Positions 35,704 to 45,107 of a DNA stretch of 64,000 nucleotides are shown here, in pieces; the stretch's first letter is position 1; each line of letters starts with the position of its first letter. The DNA is from Marinobacter pelagius (GTDB lineage: Bacteria > Pseudomonadota > Gammaproteobacteria > Pseudomonadales > Oleiphilaceae), in NCBI RefSeq assembly GCF_900114925.1, contig NZ_FOUR01000005.1, positions 186,001 through 250,000 of the forward strand, written 5' to 3'. Made by a program: the position numbers and the translations under genes. Under the pieces are notes generated by a model. That model worked only from the letters and a program-made list of their open reading frames with translations, was not told where the DNA came from and did not search any database.

Positions 35704-36494
35704 CAGGGCTTGATTCCCACGTGCAGGGCGACGATGCCGCCGGTCATGTTGTAGTAGCGGCAGTTCACCAGGCCAGCGTTCTCCATCATGCCCTTGAGGG
35801 TCTCCTGATCCGGGTGCATGCGGATGGACTCGGCGAGATACTTGTAGCTCTCGCTGTCACCGGCGATCAGCTGGCCCATCAACGGCAGCGCGTTGAAGGA
35901 GTACATGTCGTAGGCCTTGTTCAGCAGCGGATTGGTGGGCTTGGAGAACTCCAGCACCATCAGCTTGCCGCCGGGCTTGAGCACGCGGGTCATGTCGCGC
36001 AGGGCCTGATCCTTGTCGGTCACGTTGCGCAGGCCGAAGGCAATGGACACGGCGTTGAAGTTGTTGTCCGGGAAGGGCAGGTGCTCGGCATCCGCCTGCA
36101 CGTATTCGATGTTGCCGGCGTAACCCCGGTCCACCAGCCGGCTGCGGCCGACCTGGAGCATGGAGGCGTTGATGTCGGCGAGGACGACCTTGCCCGACGG
36201 ACCCACCAGATCCGAGAATTTCATGGTCAGGTCGCCGGTGCCCCCGGCGATGTCCAGGACCTGGTGCCCCGGGCGCACTCCGGAAAGCTCGATGGTGAAA
36301 CGCTTCCAGAGCCGGTGAATGCCCATGGACATGAGGTCATTCATGAGGTCGTACTTGCCCGCCACGCTGTGGAAGACCTCGGCCACCTGGCCGGCCTTCT
36401 GGCTTTTCGGCACGTTGCGGAAACCGAAATGGGTAACGTCGTCCTGGCCATTGCCGGAACCGGACGGATTGGCTGGCGTTTGCTGCTCGCTCAT
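35703..36494 (-). CDS. ubiE: Ubiquinone/menaquinone methyltransferase UbiE
   Basis: UbiE C-methylates the quinone ring using SAM. The 263-residue protein shows [24 protein letters not shown] motif [15 protein letters not shown], and [14 protein letters not shown]. An AGGA site precedes the ATG at 8 nt. This is the first gene of a minus-strand array running through ubiJ, ubiB, hisI, hisE, tatABC and rsmE. It is divergent from the PHA-system gene. Confidence 0.97.
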   Translation of the reverse strand: MSEQQTPANPSGSGNGQDDVTHFGFRNVPKSQKAGQVAEVFHSVAGKYDLMNDLMSMGIHRLWKRFTIELSGVRPGHQVLDIAGGTGDLTMKFSDLVGPSGKVVLADINASMLQVGRSRLVDRGYAGNIEYVQADAEHLPFPDNNFNAVSIAFGLRNVTDKDQALRDMTRVLKPGGKLMVLEFSKPTNPLLNKAYDMYSFNALPLMGQLIAGDSESYKYLAESIRMHPDQETLKGMMENAGLVNCRYYNMTGGIVALHVGIKP

Positions 36495-36609
36495 GGGGGA
36501 TGTCCTGTCAGAATCTGAACCCCGTATTCTAACGGTTGGCGGGGTGGCTACAAGTTTAATACCGCCTTACACTGTAAAACCGTTTCAATTTGGAAGAGAA
36601 AACTGATCC

Positions 36610-36888
36610 ATGTCTGTCATTGATGTTCATCGCCCCCATTCCCTGGACAAGGAACACGCCCGCCAGGCGGCGGAAACCCTGGCCCAGGATCTGTCGAAGC
36701 AGTTCGATGTGCATTACCAGTGGGAAGGTGATGTCATGAAGTTCAAGCGCAGTGGTGTGAAGGGCCACCTGAACATCACCCCGGATGACCTGCATATCCG
36801 TCTGGAGCTGGGCCTGATGCTGCGGCCGTTCAAGCACCGCATCGAGCAGGAGATTCACAGCCAGCTCGACCAGATCATCCAGGCCTGA
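36610..36888 (+). CDS. Polyhydroxyalkanoic acid system family protein
   Basis: A 92-residue protein similar to the short PHA-system (PHA_gran_rgn) family. It contains VHRPHSLDKEHARQAAETLAQ and LGLMLRPFKHRIEQEI. Family members occur beside PHA genes and in species that store neutral lipids, but their activity is unknown. It is convergent with the FFLEELY gene (4 bp between stops). Confidence 0.85.
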   Translation: MSVIDVHRPHSLDKEHARQAAETLAQDLSKQFDVHYQWEGDVMKFKRSGVKGHLNITPDDLHIRLELGLMLRPFKHRIEQEIHSQLDQIIQA

Positions 36889-36892
36889 CGGC

Positions 36893-37642
36893 TCAGAGGT
36901 CGCCCGGTAGCTCGAAAGGCGCCGGGTGGCCCGCCAGGATCTGCTCCATTACTCTCCGTTCCCGCCACACCAGCCGTTCAATCAGACTATCGACATCGTC
37001 CATTTTGCGGAAGGCACTGTAACCGCGGTGCAGGAAACTGTGCAGGTCGCTCAGGTCCGCCATCTCCGCCGGTGTTTTCGCCATGGACAGCAGCCAGCCC
37101 AGGGTGCGGTTGCGCACGTAGCGGTCCAGCTGCTGCCCGACCTCCGCCACCAGTTGAATCTGCCTTGACCGGTCGTCCAGCCGCTGGCTTGCCCGGTAGG
37201 CCTGGCAGTAGACCGGGGTATCCAGCTCCGCCACCGGCTGTCGGTTCCGGTCGAGCAGTTCGGCCAGTTCCAGGTCCAGCTCCTGGGTCATCAGGTTCAG
37301 CTCCACCAGCCCGGCAAAGGTATCCAGCAGGTTGTCCGGCAACCACTTGACCATTTTCGGGAAAACCCGGTCGATGTTGTCGTCCCGGCGGGTCATGCCA
37401 GCGGGTGCATAGAGATCGGTGAGCAGGAATTCCAGGCCGGGGCGGTAGCCCGGATGGTCATACAGGTCCTGGTGGGTGGCTTTGAGTCGCCGGGCCTGCC
37501 AGTCCGCCACCCTGAAGGTGTCCTCCACCAGCGGGTGTGCCGCCTTGTGCTGCCGGAAGTCGTGGTACGCCAACAGCAACCGCTGAAGCCGGCTTGCCGC
37601 TTCGGAATGAACAGGGGTGGCGACCAGGCGGTCACGGTACAT
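36893..37642 (-). CDS. FFLEELY-motif protein
   Basis: The 249-residue helical protein has LEFLLTDLYAPAGMTRRDDNI near residue 70, the local form of the FFLEELY motif that names this family. Function is unknown. An ATG with GGAG 7 nt upstream is clear. It sits among storage-lipid genes (PHA-system protein, hydrolase, WS/DGAT), which hints at a lipid or granule-surface role. Confidence 0.8.
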   Translation of the reverse strand: MYRDRLVATPVHSEAASRLQRLLLAYHDFRQHKAAHPLVEDTFRVADWQARRLKATHQDLYDHPGYRPGLEFLLTDLYAPAGMTRRDDNIDRVFPKMVKWLPDNLLDTFAGLVELNLMTQELDLELAELLDRNRQPVAELDTPVYCQAYRASQRLDDRSRQIQLVAEVGQQLDRYVRNRTLGWLLSMAKTPAEMADLSDLHSFLHRGYSAFRKMDDVDSLIERLVWRERRVMEQILAGHPAPFELPGDL

Positions 37643-37710
37643 GGGGCAGCTCCGCTAAACCGTGGATGGGGGCGCCAGTTTAGCGGAGCGGAACCGGAGA
37701 TGCAGCAGGA

Positions 37711-38634
37711 TCAGCCCTGGGCGGTGGCCGGCAGGGTCTCGAAGCCCGGAACCCATTCCTTGCTGTCCAGGGTAATGAAGTGGCTCGGTGCCTCGGTTTC
37801 CACGATCCGCATGGTGGTCGGGCTCTGGCGGGCGCTGGCCAACATGGCGGAGCGGTCCAGGATCCGGTCCACCGCAGGGATCAGGAAGGTGCCGTGGCGG
37901 ATGTGCTGGTACACCGAGGGGTCGGTCCGGGTCATCCAGTCCATGATGTTCTCGATGTTGCGGACAATGGTCAGATGATCCTTGGTGGCAGAGAACAGCT
38001 TGCTCAGCAACTGCTTCTTGCGTGGATTCATCTTGCCGAAGAACGTCTGGCCGTACGCGGACTGGGGCGCACTGTTGATCAGTCGGATCAGCCAGGGCCA
38101 CATGCCATGACTGACCGGCTCCAGCAGCATGGTCACCAGGCCGTGCAGCCGCCCCTGGGGCAGTACCGGGGCCTCGAGCACCACTTCCACCTCCTCGTAG
38201 AGTTCGGGCCATTGCTTCATGGCTTCGAGGATCACCGCGCCGCCTCGGGAGTGGCCGTGAACACGAAGGTTGCGGGTGGTGGGCAGGTTGGCCAGGGCCT
38301 GGTTGAGGATGCAGGCATCGTATTCGATGGTGCCTTCGAGATGCTTGATGGGCACTTCCCAGTCAGGCGTCTCGGGTGTGACCCCGTTCACCGGAATGTG
38401 GTAGTTGCTGCAGGTCAGCAGGATCAGTTCGGTGGTGGCGCCTTCGTAAGCCTGGGTGAAGTAGCAGTGGTTCTCCAGAAAGCCGTGCACACCAATAACC
38501 GTCTGCTCCGCCTTGCCGCTGTGGTTGCGGACCGAAACAGCACCCTTGCCCACGCGGTAGACGCGACCCGAGAACATCTCGGAGTAGGCGCTCTCAATGG
38601 GCTTGATCAGCTTGCGAACATGGCTCGCTTTCAT
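37711..38634 (-). CDS. Alpha/beta hydrolase
   Basis: The 307-residue protein has an N-terminal HGFLENH oxyanion-region motif (VIGVHGFLENHCYFTQAYEG) and nucleophile elbow GHSRGG near residue 140. No signal peptide is seen, so it is probably cytoplasmic. It lies between the FFLEELY gene and the divergent WS/DGAT gene; an esterase or lipase acting on stored esters is a guess from context. ATG 38634 is preceded by GGAG; a longer frame to 38721 has no support. Confidence 0.85.
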   Translation of the reverse strand: MKASHVRKLIKPIESAYSEMFSGRVYRVGKGAVSVRNHSGKAEQTVIGVHGFLENHCYFTQAYEGATTELILLTCSNYHIPVNGVTPETPDWEVPIKHLEGTIEYDACILNQALANLPTTRNLRVHGHSRGGAVILEAMKQWPELYEEVEVVLEAPVLPQGRLHGLVTMLLEPVSHGMWPWLIRLINSAPQSAYGQTFFGKMNPRKKQLLSKLFSATKDHLTIVRNIENIMDWMTRTDPSVYQHIRHGTFLIPAVDRILDRSAMLASARQSPTTMRIVETEAPSHFITLDSKEWVPGFETLPATAQG

Positions 38635-38960
38635 ACCTGCTCTCCCCCCAGCACTGCAAATGTCGGTTATTGGTATTGGTTTGTGCTGGTAACCTTGTTG
38701 TACCGCGATGGTGGCGGGCATTTATTGGCGCCGGATACACTTTTTTCGGCATTCCCCGGCCAATAGACAGGGGCCCGGACCCGCTAATAACCATTGCATC
38801 AAGGCTTATAACCAGTATAGGACTGAACAGTTACTCACGTGTAATTTTTTGTAACCGTGTGCGGCGCTCGCCGTGTGGAGCCGTTTCGGGTTGTCTGGCA
38901 CAATGCGGTGTTCGGTTTTTACGTACCATTGGATGTTACTGACCCCGGGGACCCTCAGGT
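38635..38960. other. Divergent 326-bp intergenic region (hydrolase / WS-DGAT)
   Basis: An AT-richer region between divergent start codons. It must hold both promoters. A possible plus-strand pair is TTGCAT, 16 nt, TATAGG around 38793-38820. A short dyad GTTAC..GTAAC spans 38830-38855. No gene, RNA or repeat is recognised. Confidence 0.4.
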
Positions 38961-40361
38961 TTGAGTCAAGCGCAATCGCATCTCCTGCTGCCCGCAGATT
39001 CGGCCTGGCTGGCACTGGAGCGCCCGGATAATCCGATGACCATTACCGTGATGCTGAGGGTCGATGGGCTCACCGCGCCCCGGTTTCGCGAATTCCTGGA
39101 AGTGTACTGGATTGCCTGGGAGCGCTTTGTGCATCGCCCGGTGCAGCGAGGCCCCGGCTGGTGGTGGCAGCGGGATGCCGAGTTCGATGTCGGGCGGCAC
39201 CTGGATGTGGTCATCGAGCGCTTCTCCGAGGCAGGGCTGCAGGAATGGGTCTCCGCACGGTTAAATGAACCCCTGCCGCTGTTCCGTCCCATGTGGAAGT
39301 TCTGGCTGGCACCCAACGCCCCGGGTGGGGCCGCGCTGGTGCTGCGGATGCACCATTGCTACGCCGATGGCCTGTCCCTGCTGGGGATTTTTGACCAGCT
39401 CTGCCCGGCCTCGCCGAGGCAGCATCCGGCGCTCTACGGCGCGCCGGAACAGGGTGAGTTTTCCCGCTGGACCTCCGCCGCCCAGGCCTGGCTGGAACAG
39501 TTGGTGCCGGGCCAACAAGACCGGGAGCCCGGGGCCGATGAGTCCCGATCGGCGACAGCTTCCCTGGAGCACGCGGGGCAGGCCCTTGAGCAATACGCCC
39601 AGAAAGGCCTGCGCTTGCTGAACGAAGTCACCGACTTTCTGGTAGAGCCCGAAGACTCCTCCTCCGAACTCCGGCGGCCGCTGCTGGGCAGGCGCCATTG
39701 CCGCTGGTCGGCACCGGTTCCACTGGAGCGCTTCGGTGCCATTGCCCGGACTACCAACGTCACCATCAATGATGTGTTGCTCAGTTGCGTGGCAGCCGCA
39801 GCCCGGCCCAGGTTGGGGCTGAGTGATGACGAGCTGGAACAGGCGGTCATGCATGCTGCGGTGCCGGTGGATATCCGTGACCGTCTGCCGGAGGAGCTGA
39901 AACCCCGGCCCGGAACGCTGGGGAACTATTTCGGTACCGTATTCGTACCCCTGCCGGTGGATGGTGAAAGCCCCCTGGAGCGGCTGTACCGGATCAAGCA
40001 GGAAACCCGCCGGCTCAAGAAAAGCTGGCAGCCGGGAATTGCCTGGGGGCTGGCCTCCACCGCCTCGGCGATTCCGGATCCTTTGCGCCAGCCCATCGCC
40101 GATGTGTTCTACCGCAAGGCATCCGTGGTGGTGTCGAACGTGCCCGGCAAACGGGAATCGCGCTATCTTGCCGGCTGCCGGATTACCGAACAGATGTTCT
40201 GGGTGCCGCAGGCCGGCGATATCGGTGTCGGTATCAGCATCGTCAGCTACGCCGGCCAGGTCCAGTTCGGTGTGGTGGCGGACGAGTCGGTGATATCGGA
40301 TCCCTCGTCGTTCCTGGATGACTGCGTGCAGGAGCTGGACCGTTTCCCGGGTGGGTCGTAA
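38961..40361 (+). CDS. Wax ester synthase / diacylglycerol acyltransferase
   Basis: WS/DGAT enzymes esterify fatty alcohols or diacylglycerol with acyl-CoA to make storage lipid. The 466-residue protein has the active-site motif HHCYADG (residues 131-137; consensus HHxxxDG) and N-terminal LLLPADSAWLALERPDNPM. An in-frame stop at 38940 and the lack of ATG or GTG leave TTG 38961 as the only start that keeps this segment. C-terminal SNVPGKRESRYLAG also fits the family. Marinobacter species are known for wax esters. Confidence 0.93.
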   Translation: MSQAQSHLLLPADSAWLALERPDNPMTITVMLRVDGLTAPRFREFLEVYWIAWERFVHRPVQRGPGWWWQRDAEFDVGRHLDVVIERFSEAGLQEWVSARLNEPLPLFRPMWKFWLAPNAPGGAALVLRMHHCYADGLSLLGIFDQLCPASPRQHPALYGAPEQGEFSRWTSAAQAWLEQLVPGQQDREPGADESRSATASLEHAGQALEQYAQKGLRLLNEVTDFLVEPEDSSSELRRPLLGRRHCRWSAPVPLERFGAIARTTNVTINDVLLSCVAAAARPRLGLSDDELEQAVMHAAVPVDIRDRLPEELKPRPGTLGNYFGTVFVPLPVDGESPLERLYRIKQETRRLKKSWQPGIAWGLASTASAIPDPLRQPIADVFYRKASVVVSNVPGKRESRYLAGCRITEQMFWVPQAGDIGVGISIVSYAGQVQFGVVADESVISDPSSFLDDCVQELDRFPGGS

Positions 40362-40628
40362 TTCCAAAGTTGCGATTCTGAACCTTCCCAAATGAGCAGC
40401 AAACCTGCTCCCTTGTGGCATTTCCCCTGTTGTCCCTCCTCTACGACTTAAGTGCTGGTTCGTTGGTGATTGAGTAGCGGTGTCGCAGTGAACTGACCGG
40501 ACGGCAGATTGTGATCAATGGCTTAGGGTGATTGAGCCGCGCCGATAAAAAGCACGGAAGTCGCATTGGCTGGTTAAGGGGATCCTGTAGAATCTGAAGA
40601 AACCCTGAAACGTTTGGAGCCGGTGACC

Positions 40629-41798
40629 ATGAGATCAGCGACGACCCTGCCGGCAGTCCGGGTGGCAAGCGCGAGCGTTCGAGATCCAGTGCTGGCGGCC
40701 ACCCAGCTCGCCAGCCAGTTGAGCCACGAGCATCTTGGCTGTGTCCTGTTCTTCTGCTCGGCTGAATACGACCTGCAGCGGCTCGGGCCGGCACTCGAAC
40801 GAGCCTTCCCGGATGTTCGTGTCTGCGGCTGTACTTCGGCCGGGGAAATCACGCCCGACGGCTATGGCCGGGGCTGCATCACGGCCATCGGCTTTGACCG
40901 ACGTTATTTCGCCATCGATTGTGCCCTGATATCGGCGCTGGACCGTTTCACGCTTCAGGATGCCCAGGGCGTTATCGATGGCCTGCTGGCGACCTGTCGG
41001 GACGCCAGGCTGGCCCCGGTGAAGGGCAATACCTTTGCCATTACCCTGCTGGATGGCCTTTCCAGCCGGGAAGAACTGGTGCTCGCCACCCTCAATTCCG
41101 CTCTCGGCACCATTCCCCAGTTCGGCGGATCAGCCGGTGACGACGAGCGTCTGGCCAATACCCATGTATTTTTCGACGGCCAGTTCCACACCGGAGCGGC
41201 CACGGTGATGCTGGTGAATACGCCGCTGGATTTCCGGGTGTTCTCCACTCACCACATGGTGGACCGCAGCGAGAAACTGGTGGTTACCGATGCCTGCCCG
41301 GAAAGCCGTACCGTGCTTGAGCTCAACGCGGAGCCGGCGGCAGAAGCCTATGCCCGGGCGGTGGGTGTCAGCGTGGATGATCTGGACCGCAAGACCTTCG
41401 CCCTCAGGCCGTTGGGCGTGAAGATCGGGGGCCACTACTTCGTCCGCTCGATCCAGCGGGTCAATCCGGACGGCAGCCTGACGTTCTATTGCGCCGTCGA
41501 GACCGGCATCGTGATGACTGCCATGGAACCGGAGGGCCTGCTCGACAGCGTCCGCCAGCAGATCGAAGCCTCCGAGCGGGTGGTGGGTGCGCCACTGGTG
41601 ACCATCGGCTGCGACTGTTTCCTGCGCCGGCTGGAGGCGGAGCTGACCGGTGAGGTGGATGCTGTCTCCGAGTTCCTGCGGCATCACAAGGTCATCGGCT
41701 TCAACACCTATGGCGAACAGTTCGACGGCATGCACATCAACCAGACGTTTACGGGGGTGGTGATTGGCCAGCCTGATGCCCGCTCGGGAACATCCTGA
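40629..41798 (+). CDS. nosP: NosP-like FIST-domain sensor protein
   Basis: The 389-residue protein has FIST_N (residues 25-220, with VCGCTSAGEITPDGYGRG) and FIST_C domains. NosP of Pseudomonas is a heme protein that binds nitric oxide and inhibits its partner kinase NahK. The next gene, overlapping by 23 bp, encodes a NahK-like hybrid kinase, which supports the assignment. ATG 40629 has GGAG 9 nt upstream. The 267-bp region upstream has no clear FNR, NsrR or DNR site. Confidence 0.85.
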   Translation: MRSATTLPAVRVASASVRDPVLAATQLASQLSHEHLGCVLFFCSAEYDLQRLGPALERAFPDVRVCGCTSAGEITPDGYGRGCITAIGFDRRYFAIDCALISALDRFTLQDAQGVIDGLLATCRDARLAPVKGNTFAITLLDGLSSREELVLATLNSALGTIPQFGGSAGDDERLANTHVFFDGQFHTGAATVMLVNTPLDFRVFSTHHMVDRSEKLVVTDACPESRTVLELNAEPAAEAYARAVGVSVDDLDRKTFALRPLGVKIGGHYFVRSIQRVNPDGSLTFYCAVETGIVMTAMEPEGLLDSVRQQIEASERVVGAPLVTIGCDCFLRRLEAELTGEVDAVSEFLRHHKVIGFNTYGEQFDGMHINQTFTGVVIGQPDARSGTS

Positions 41799-44037
41799 GG
41801 AAATCAAGGAAGAGCTGAAGGACCGGCGCATTGCCGAGCTGGAGGCGGAAAACCAGCGGCTGCGCCGCATCCGTGATGCCCTGATCGTGCGGGTGGAATC
41901 CGGTGTGGCCCACAAGCCCGAGCCCTATGCGGCGTTCGAGCACTCGGTCATCCTGGCCGAACAGGTGCGCGAGCGTACCGAAGCCCTGAACCTCACCATG
42001 GAGGAGCTCAAGGGCAGTAACAAGGCCCTGAGCCGGGCGAGGGAAGAAGCGGAGACCACTCGTCAGAGACTCAGTGATGCCATCGAGAGCATCGCCGACG
42101 GTTTTGTCCTGTTCGATCGCCAGCACCGGCTGATCCAGAGCAACAGCCGGTTTCGCAGTTACTGGAGCCATGCCGGCGTCAGCCCACCCGAAGCGGGTAC
42201 CGCCATTGAAGACGTGAAGGCGAGGGCGATGGCCTGCGGCCTGATTGTCGAGGAACACAGCCACGAGGACGCCGAAGGCACCGTGTTCCTGCTGTCCAAC
42301 GACCGGTGGGTGCAGATGACCGAGCGGCCAACCCTCGAAGGTGGCCTGGTGGTGCTGTATTCCGACATTACCGACGTCAAGAACAGCGAGATGGCTCGCC
42401 GGATCAAGGCCCTGGAAGAGAGCGAGCGCTGGATCCGTGTGGTCACCGACCATGTGCCGGCCCTGATCGCCTACGTCGGGGCGGACATGACCGTGCAGTT
42501 CTGCAACAAGGTCTACGAGGCCTGGTACGGACGTGGCGGGTCGCCCCTGTTGGGGCAGCGGCTGGATCAGATCCACTGCCCCGAGTTCTACCAGCGTTTG
42601 CTGCCCCAGATCATGGAAGTCCTGGACGGTCAAAACGTCACCTTCGAGCTGGAGGAGACCGGTGAGGGCGGGGAAGTCCGTTACATGCTGCGCTCCTACG
42701 TGCCCAACTTCGACGAGTTCGGGGACATCATCGGCTTCTTCGTACTGATTCGTGACATTACCGACCGGCGCAAGACCGCCCTGGCACTGGAGCAGGCCTA
42801 CGACAACCTGGAGCGCCGGGTGAAGGAGCGCACGGCGGCCCTGAGCGGGCTCAACAGCCAGTTGCGTGAGGAAATCTCGGAACGGGCAGCGGTGGAGGCC
42901 CGACTGCGGGAGGCGAAGCAGGAAGCCGAGCGCGCCAACATGTCCAAGACCAAGTTCCTGGCTGCGGTCAGCCACGATCTTCTGCAACCGCTGAATGCCG
43001 CCCGCCTGTTCACCAGCGCGCTGCAGGAGCATGCCTTCGGGCCCAAGGCGGAGGGACTGGTGCGGTCGGTCAGTACCTCTCTGGACGACGTCGAGAACCT
43101 GCTCGGCACGCTGGTGGACATCTCCAAGCTCGATGCCGGTGTGATCAAGCCGGACGTCACCGCCTTCGACCTGCGGGATCTGCTTAACAACATCGCCCGC
43201 GAGTTCCGCCAGATGGCGCTGGCGGAGAATTTGAGCCTGGATTTCGTGCCCTCGTCCGTGGTGGTGGAGTCCGATTCCCAGCTGCTGGCCCGGATACTGC
43301 GAAACTTTCTTACCAATGCCATCCGCTACACCAGCTCGGGTCGCATTCTGCTGGGTTGCCGGCGGCGGAAGGATCACGTGCTGTTGCAGGTCTGGGATAC
43401 CGGCCCCGGGATTCCCGAGGACAAGCTCACCGAAATCTTTCAGGAGTTCAAACGTATCCGGCCCGGCGGTTCCCAGGCAGACAAGGGCCTCGGCCTGGGC
43501 CTGGCGATCGTGGACAAGATCTCCCGCATGCTCGGCCATGAGGTAACCGTGTCCTCGGTGGAGGGCAAGGGCTCAGTGTTCAGCGTACAGGTCCCCCTGG
43601 GCCAGCTGAAACCCCGCCGGCCAGGTGCTGATAACGGGTTGGGGAGCAGTCTTGATGACGGCCTGAGCGGCGCCCGTGTGTGGGTCATCGATAACGACCA
43701 GGCCATCTGCCAGGGCATGAAAACCCTGCTCGAGGGCTGGGACTGCCGGGTAATAACGGCGGTGTCCCTGGAGGATCTGGAACGGCAGCTGCCGATCGAG
43801 TCCTGCCCCGTGGATCTTATCCTGGCGGATTACCATCTGGATAACGATGAAAACGGTGTGGACGTGGTGGGGGAAATCAACCGCCGGCGGGCGGTTCCGG
43901 CGCCGGTGCTCATGATCACCGCCAATTACACCAACGAGCTGAAGCAGCATATCCGGGAGCTGGGATATCTGTTGATGAACAAGCCGGTGAAGCCGTTGAA
44001 ACTGCGGAGTGTGCTGAATCATGTGATTCGGGGGTGA
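41776..44037 (+). CDS. NahK-like hybrid sensor histidine kinase
   Basis: The 753-residue protein has an N-terminal coiled coil (10-100), two PAS domains (about 100-215 and 220-345), a coiled linker, a HisKA domain with His400 in VSHDLLQPLN, an HATPase domain (about 500-615) and a C-terminal receiver with Asp685 (LADYHLD). No membrane helices, so it is cytoplasmic. The overlap with nosP and the architecture match NahK/ErcS'. The start could also be TTG 41764. The phosphorelay target is probably a phosphotransfer protein elsewhere. Confidence 0.9.
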   Translation: MPAREHPEEIKEELKDRRIAELEAENQRLRRIRDALIVRVESGVAHKPEPYAAFEHSVILAEQVRERTEALNLTMEELKGSNKALSRAREEAETTRQRLSDAIESIADGFVLFDRQHRLIQSNSRFRSYWSHAGVSPPEAGTAIEDVKARAMACGLIVEEHSHEDAEGTVFLLSNDRWVQMTERPTLEGGLVVLYSDITDVKNSEMARRIKALEESERWIRVVTDHVPALIAYVGADMTVQFCNKVYEAWYGRGGSPLLGQRLDQIHCPEFYQRLLPQIMEVLDGQNVTFELEETGEGGEVRYMLRSYVPNFDEFGDIIGFFVLIRDITDRRKTALALEQAYDNLERRVKERTAALSGLNSQLREEISERAAVEARLREAKQEAERANMSKTKFLAAVSHDLLQPLNAARLFTSALQEHAFGPKAEGLVRSVSTSLDDVENLLGTLVDISKLDAGVIKPDVTAFDLRDLLNNIAREFRQMALAENLSLDFVPSSVVVESDSQLLARILRNFLTNAIRYTSSGRILLGCRRRKDHVLLQVWDTGPGIPEDKLTEIFQEFKRIRPGGSQADKGLGLGLAIVDKISRMLGHEVTVSSVEGKGSVFSVQVPLGQLKPRRPGADNGLGSSLDDGLSGARVWVIDNDQAICQGMKTLLEGWDCRVITAVSLEDLERQLPIESCPVDLILADYHLDNDENGVDVVGEINRRRAVPAPVLMITANYTNELKQHIRELGYLLMNKPVKPLKLRSVLNHVIRG

Positions 44038-44059
44038 GACCGGGGGCCTGGGTGAAAGA

Positions 44060-44089
44060 GGGGTCAGAAGAAGGCTTTCTTCAGACCCC
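44060..44089. repeat. 30-bp palindromic repeat, copy 4 (CAGA type)
   Basis: GGGGTCAGAAGAA, 4-nt centre, TTCTTCAGACCCC. It is the same element as between purH and purD, 23 bp after the hybrid kinase stop. Confidence 0.9.
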
Positions 44090-44121
44090 GATTGGGGTAG
44101 CCCATGGTTTCGCCTTTCTCA

Positions 44122-44151
44122 GGGGTCTGATGAACTCGTTCATCTGACCCC
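44122..44151. repeat. 30-bp palindromic repeat, copy 5 (CTGA type)
   Basis: GGGGTCTGATGAA to TTCATCTGACCCC, opposite orientation to copy 4. It begins a tandem duplication of about 63 bp with copy 6. Confidence 0.9.
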
Positions 44152-44184
44152 ATGTTCAAACCCGGCGCCAGAATCCCCTACTCA

Positions 44185-44214
44185 GGGGTCTGATGAACTT
44201 GTTCATCTGACCCT
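44185..44214. repeat. 30-bp palindromic repeat, copy 6 (CTGA type)
   Basis: GGGGTCTGATGAA to TTCATCTGACCCT, one base changed at the end. Its flank (TGTTCAGATCCGGC) resembles that of copy 5 (TGTTCAAACCCGGC), so the two units arose by duplication of about 63 bp. It lies 24 bp from the stop of the convergent regulator gene. Confidence 0.9.
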
Positions 44215-44238
44215 ATGTTCAGATCCGGCCTTCCAGCC

Positions 44239-44916
44239 TCAGCGCTTCAGATACTGACTGAAATCCACATCACTGGCCGACAGAATCGCCTGCACCCGAT
44301 TATGCACCCCCAGCTTCCGAAGAATGGCGGATACATGAGCCTTCACCGTCGTCTCGGCGATATTCAGGTTATAGGCAATCTGCTTGTTGGATTCCCCCTT
44401 GGACATCCGCTCCAGTACCAGCAGTTGCCGGCGGGTCAGGGAGTTGAGCAGCTCCGGTGAGATCGGGTTGTCGTTGCTGCGGCTGCGGCGATGGCTGCTT
44501 TCCTTGCCGGTGCGGATGATGTCGGAAGGCAGATAGACGTTGCCGTTGAGGATCTGCTGGATGGCCTCGGTCATCTGGGCCCGGGGCGAAGACTTGGTGA
44601 TAAATCCCACGGCCCCATAGGTGATGGCCTGCAGGACCACCTGCTTGTCTTCCTCGGCGGAGACAATTACCACCGGAATACTGGGCGCCTCATTGCGCAG
44701 CGTGATCAGGCCATTGAGCCCGTGCATGCCTGGCATGTTCAGGTCCAGCAGGATCAGGTCCAGGTCGTCGTTTTCCCGGGTGATCTCCAGGGTGCTGTCG
44801 AGGTCATCGGTTTCGATAATTTCACTGCCGTCGAAACCGGAAGAAATTACACTACTGATGGCTTCGCGGAACAGCGGGTGGTCGTCGGCAATCAGGATCT
44901 TGTAAGCCGGCTCCAT
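44239..44916 (-). CDS. NarL-family response regulator
   Basis: The 225-residue protein has a receiver domain with DDHPLFREA, phospho-acceptor Asp58 ([10 protein letters not shown]) and TKSSP, then a LuxR-type helix-turn-helix ([21 protein letters not shown], about 160-180, then [19 protein letters not shown]). It resembles the ErbR/AgmR regulators found near NahK-type kinases and alcohol oxidation genes in Pseudomonas. It is convergent with the hybrid kinase gene. An ATG start at 44916 is clear. Confidence 0.9.
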   Translation of the reverse strand: MEPAYKILIADDHPLFREAISSVISSGFDGSEIIETDDLDSTLEITRENDDLDLILLDLNMPGMHGLNGLITLRNEAPSIPVVIVSAEEDKQVVLQAITYGAVGFITKSSPRAQMTEAIQQILNGNVYLPSDIIRTGKESSHRRSRSNDNPISPELLNSLTRRQLLVLERMSKGESNKQIAYNLNIAETTVKAHVSAILRKLGVHNRVQAILSASDVDFSQYLKR

Positions 44917-45107
44917 GAGGGTCTCCGTCTGTTTACTTTTTATTGGAATCGGGACTGAATCAGGCCTGATGATAACGGTTTTCCGACTACAGTGCGGTAC
45001 GCGGATCGTTGTAAATGTCGCTCTCTGCGTCTAAGGCGGTTGGTACCGCTCTATTTTCTATTATTATGATGATCCAATTCGAACAACAATAACGAAGGAG
45101 TAGTAAC

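Noticed and set aside
40509..40518. TTGTGATCAA upstream of nosP considered as an FNR/ANR or Vfr site
   Set aside because: The spacing does not match TTGAT-N4-ATCAA, and only one half of a CRP-type site is present.
41749..43539. 596-codon minus-strand frame opposite the hybrid kinase
   Set aside because: It mirrors the kinase gene; composition is that of an antisense frame.
44060..44214. Regularly spaced repeats considered as a CRISPR array
   Set aside because: The units are palindromes in mixed orientation with spacers that are themselves repeated, and no cas genes are present.
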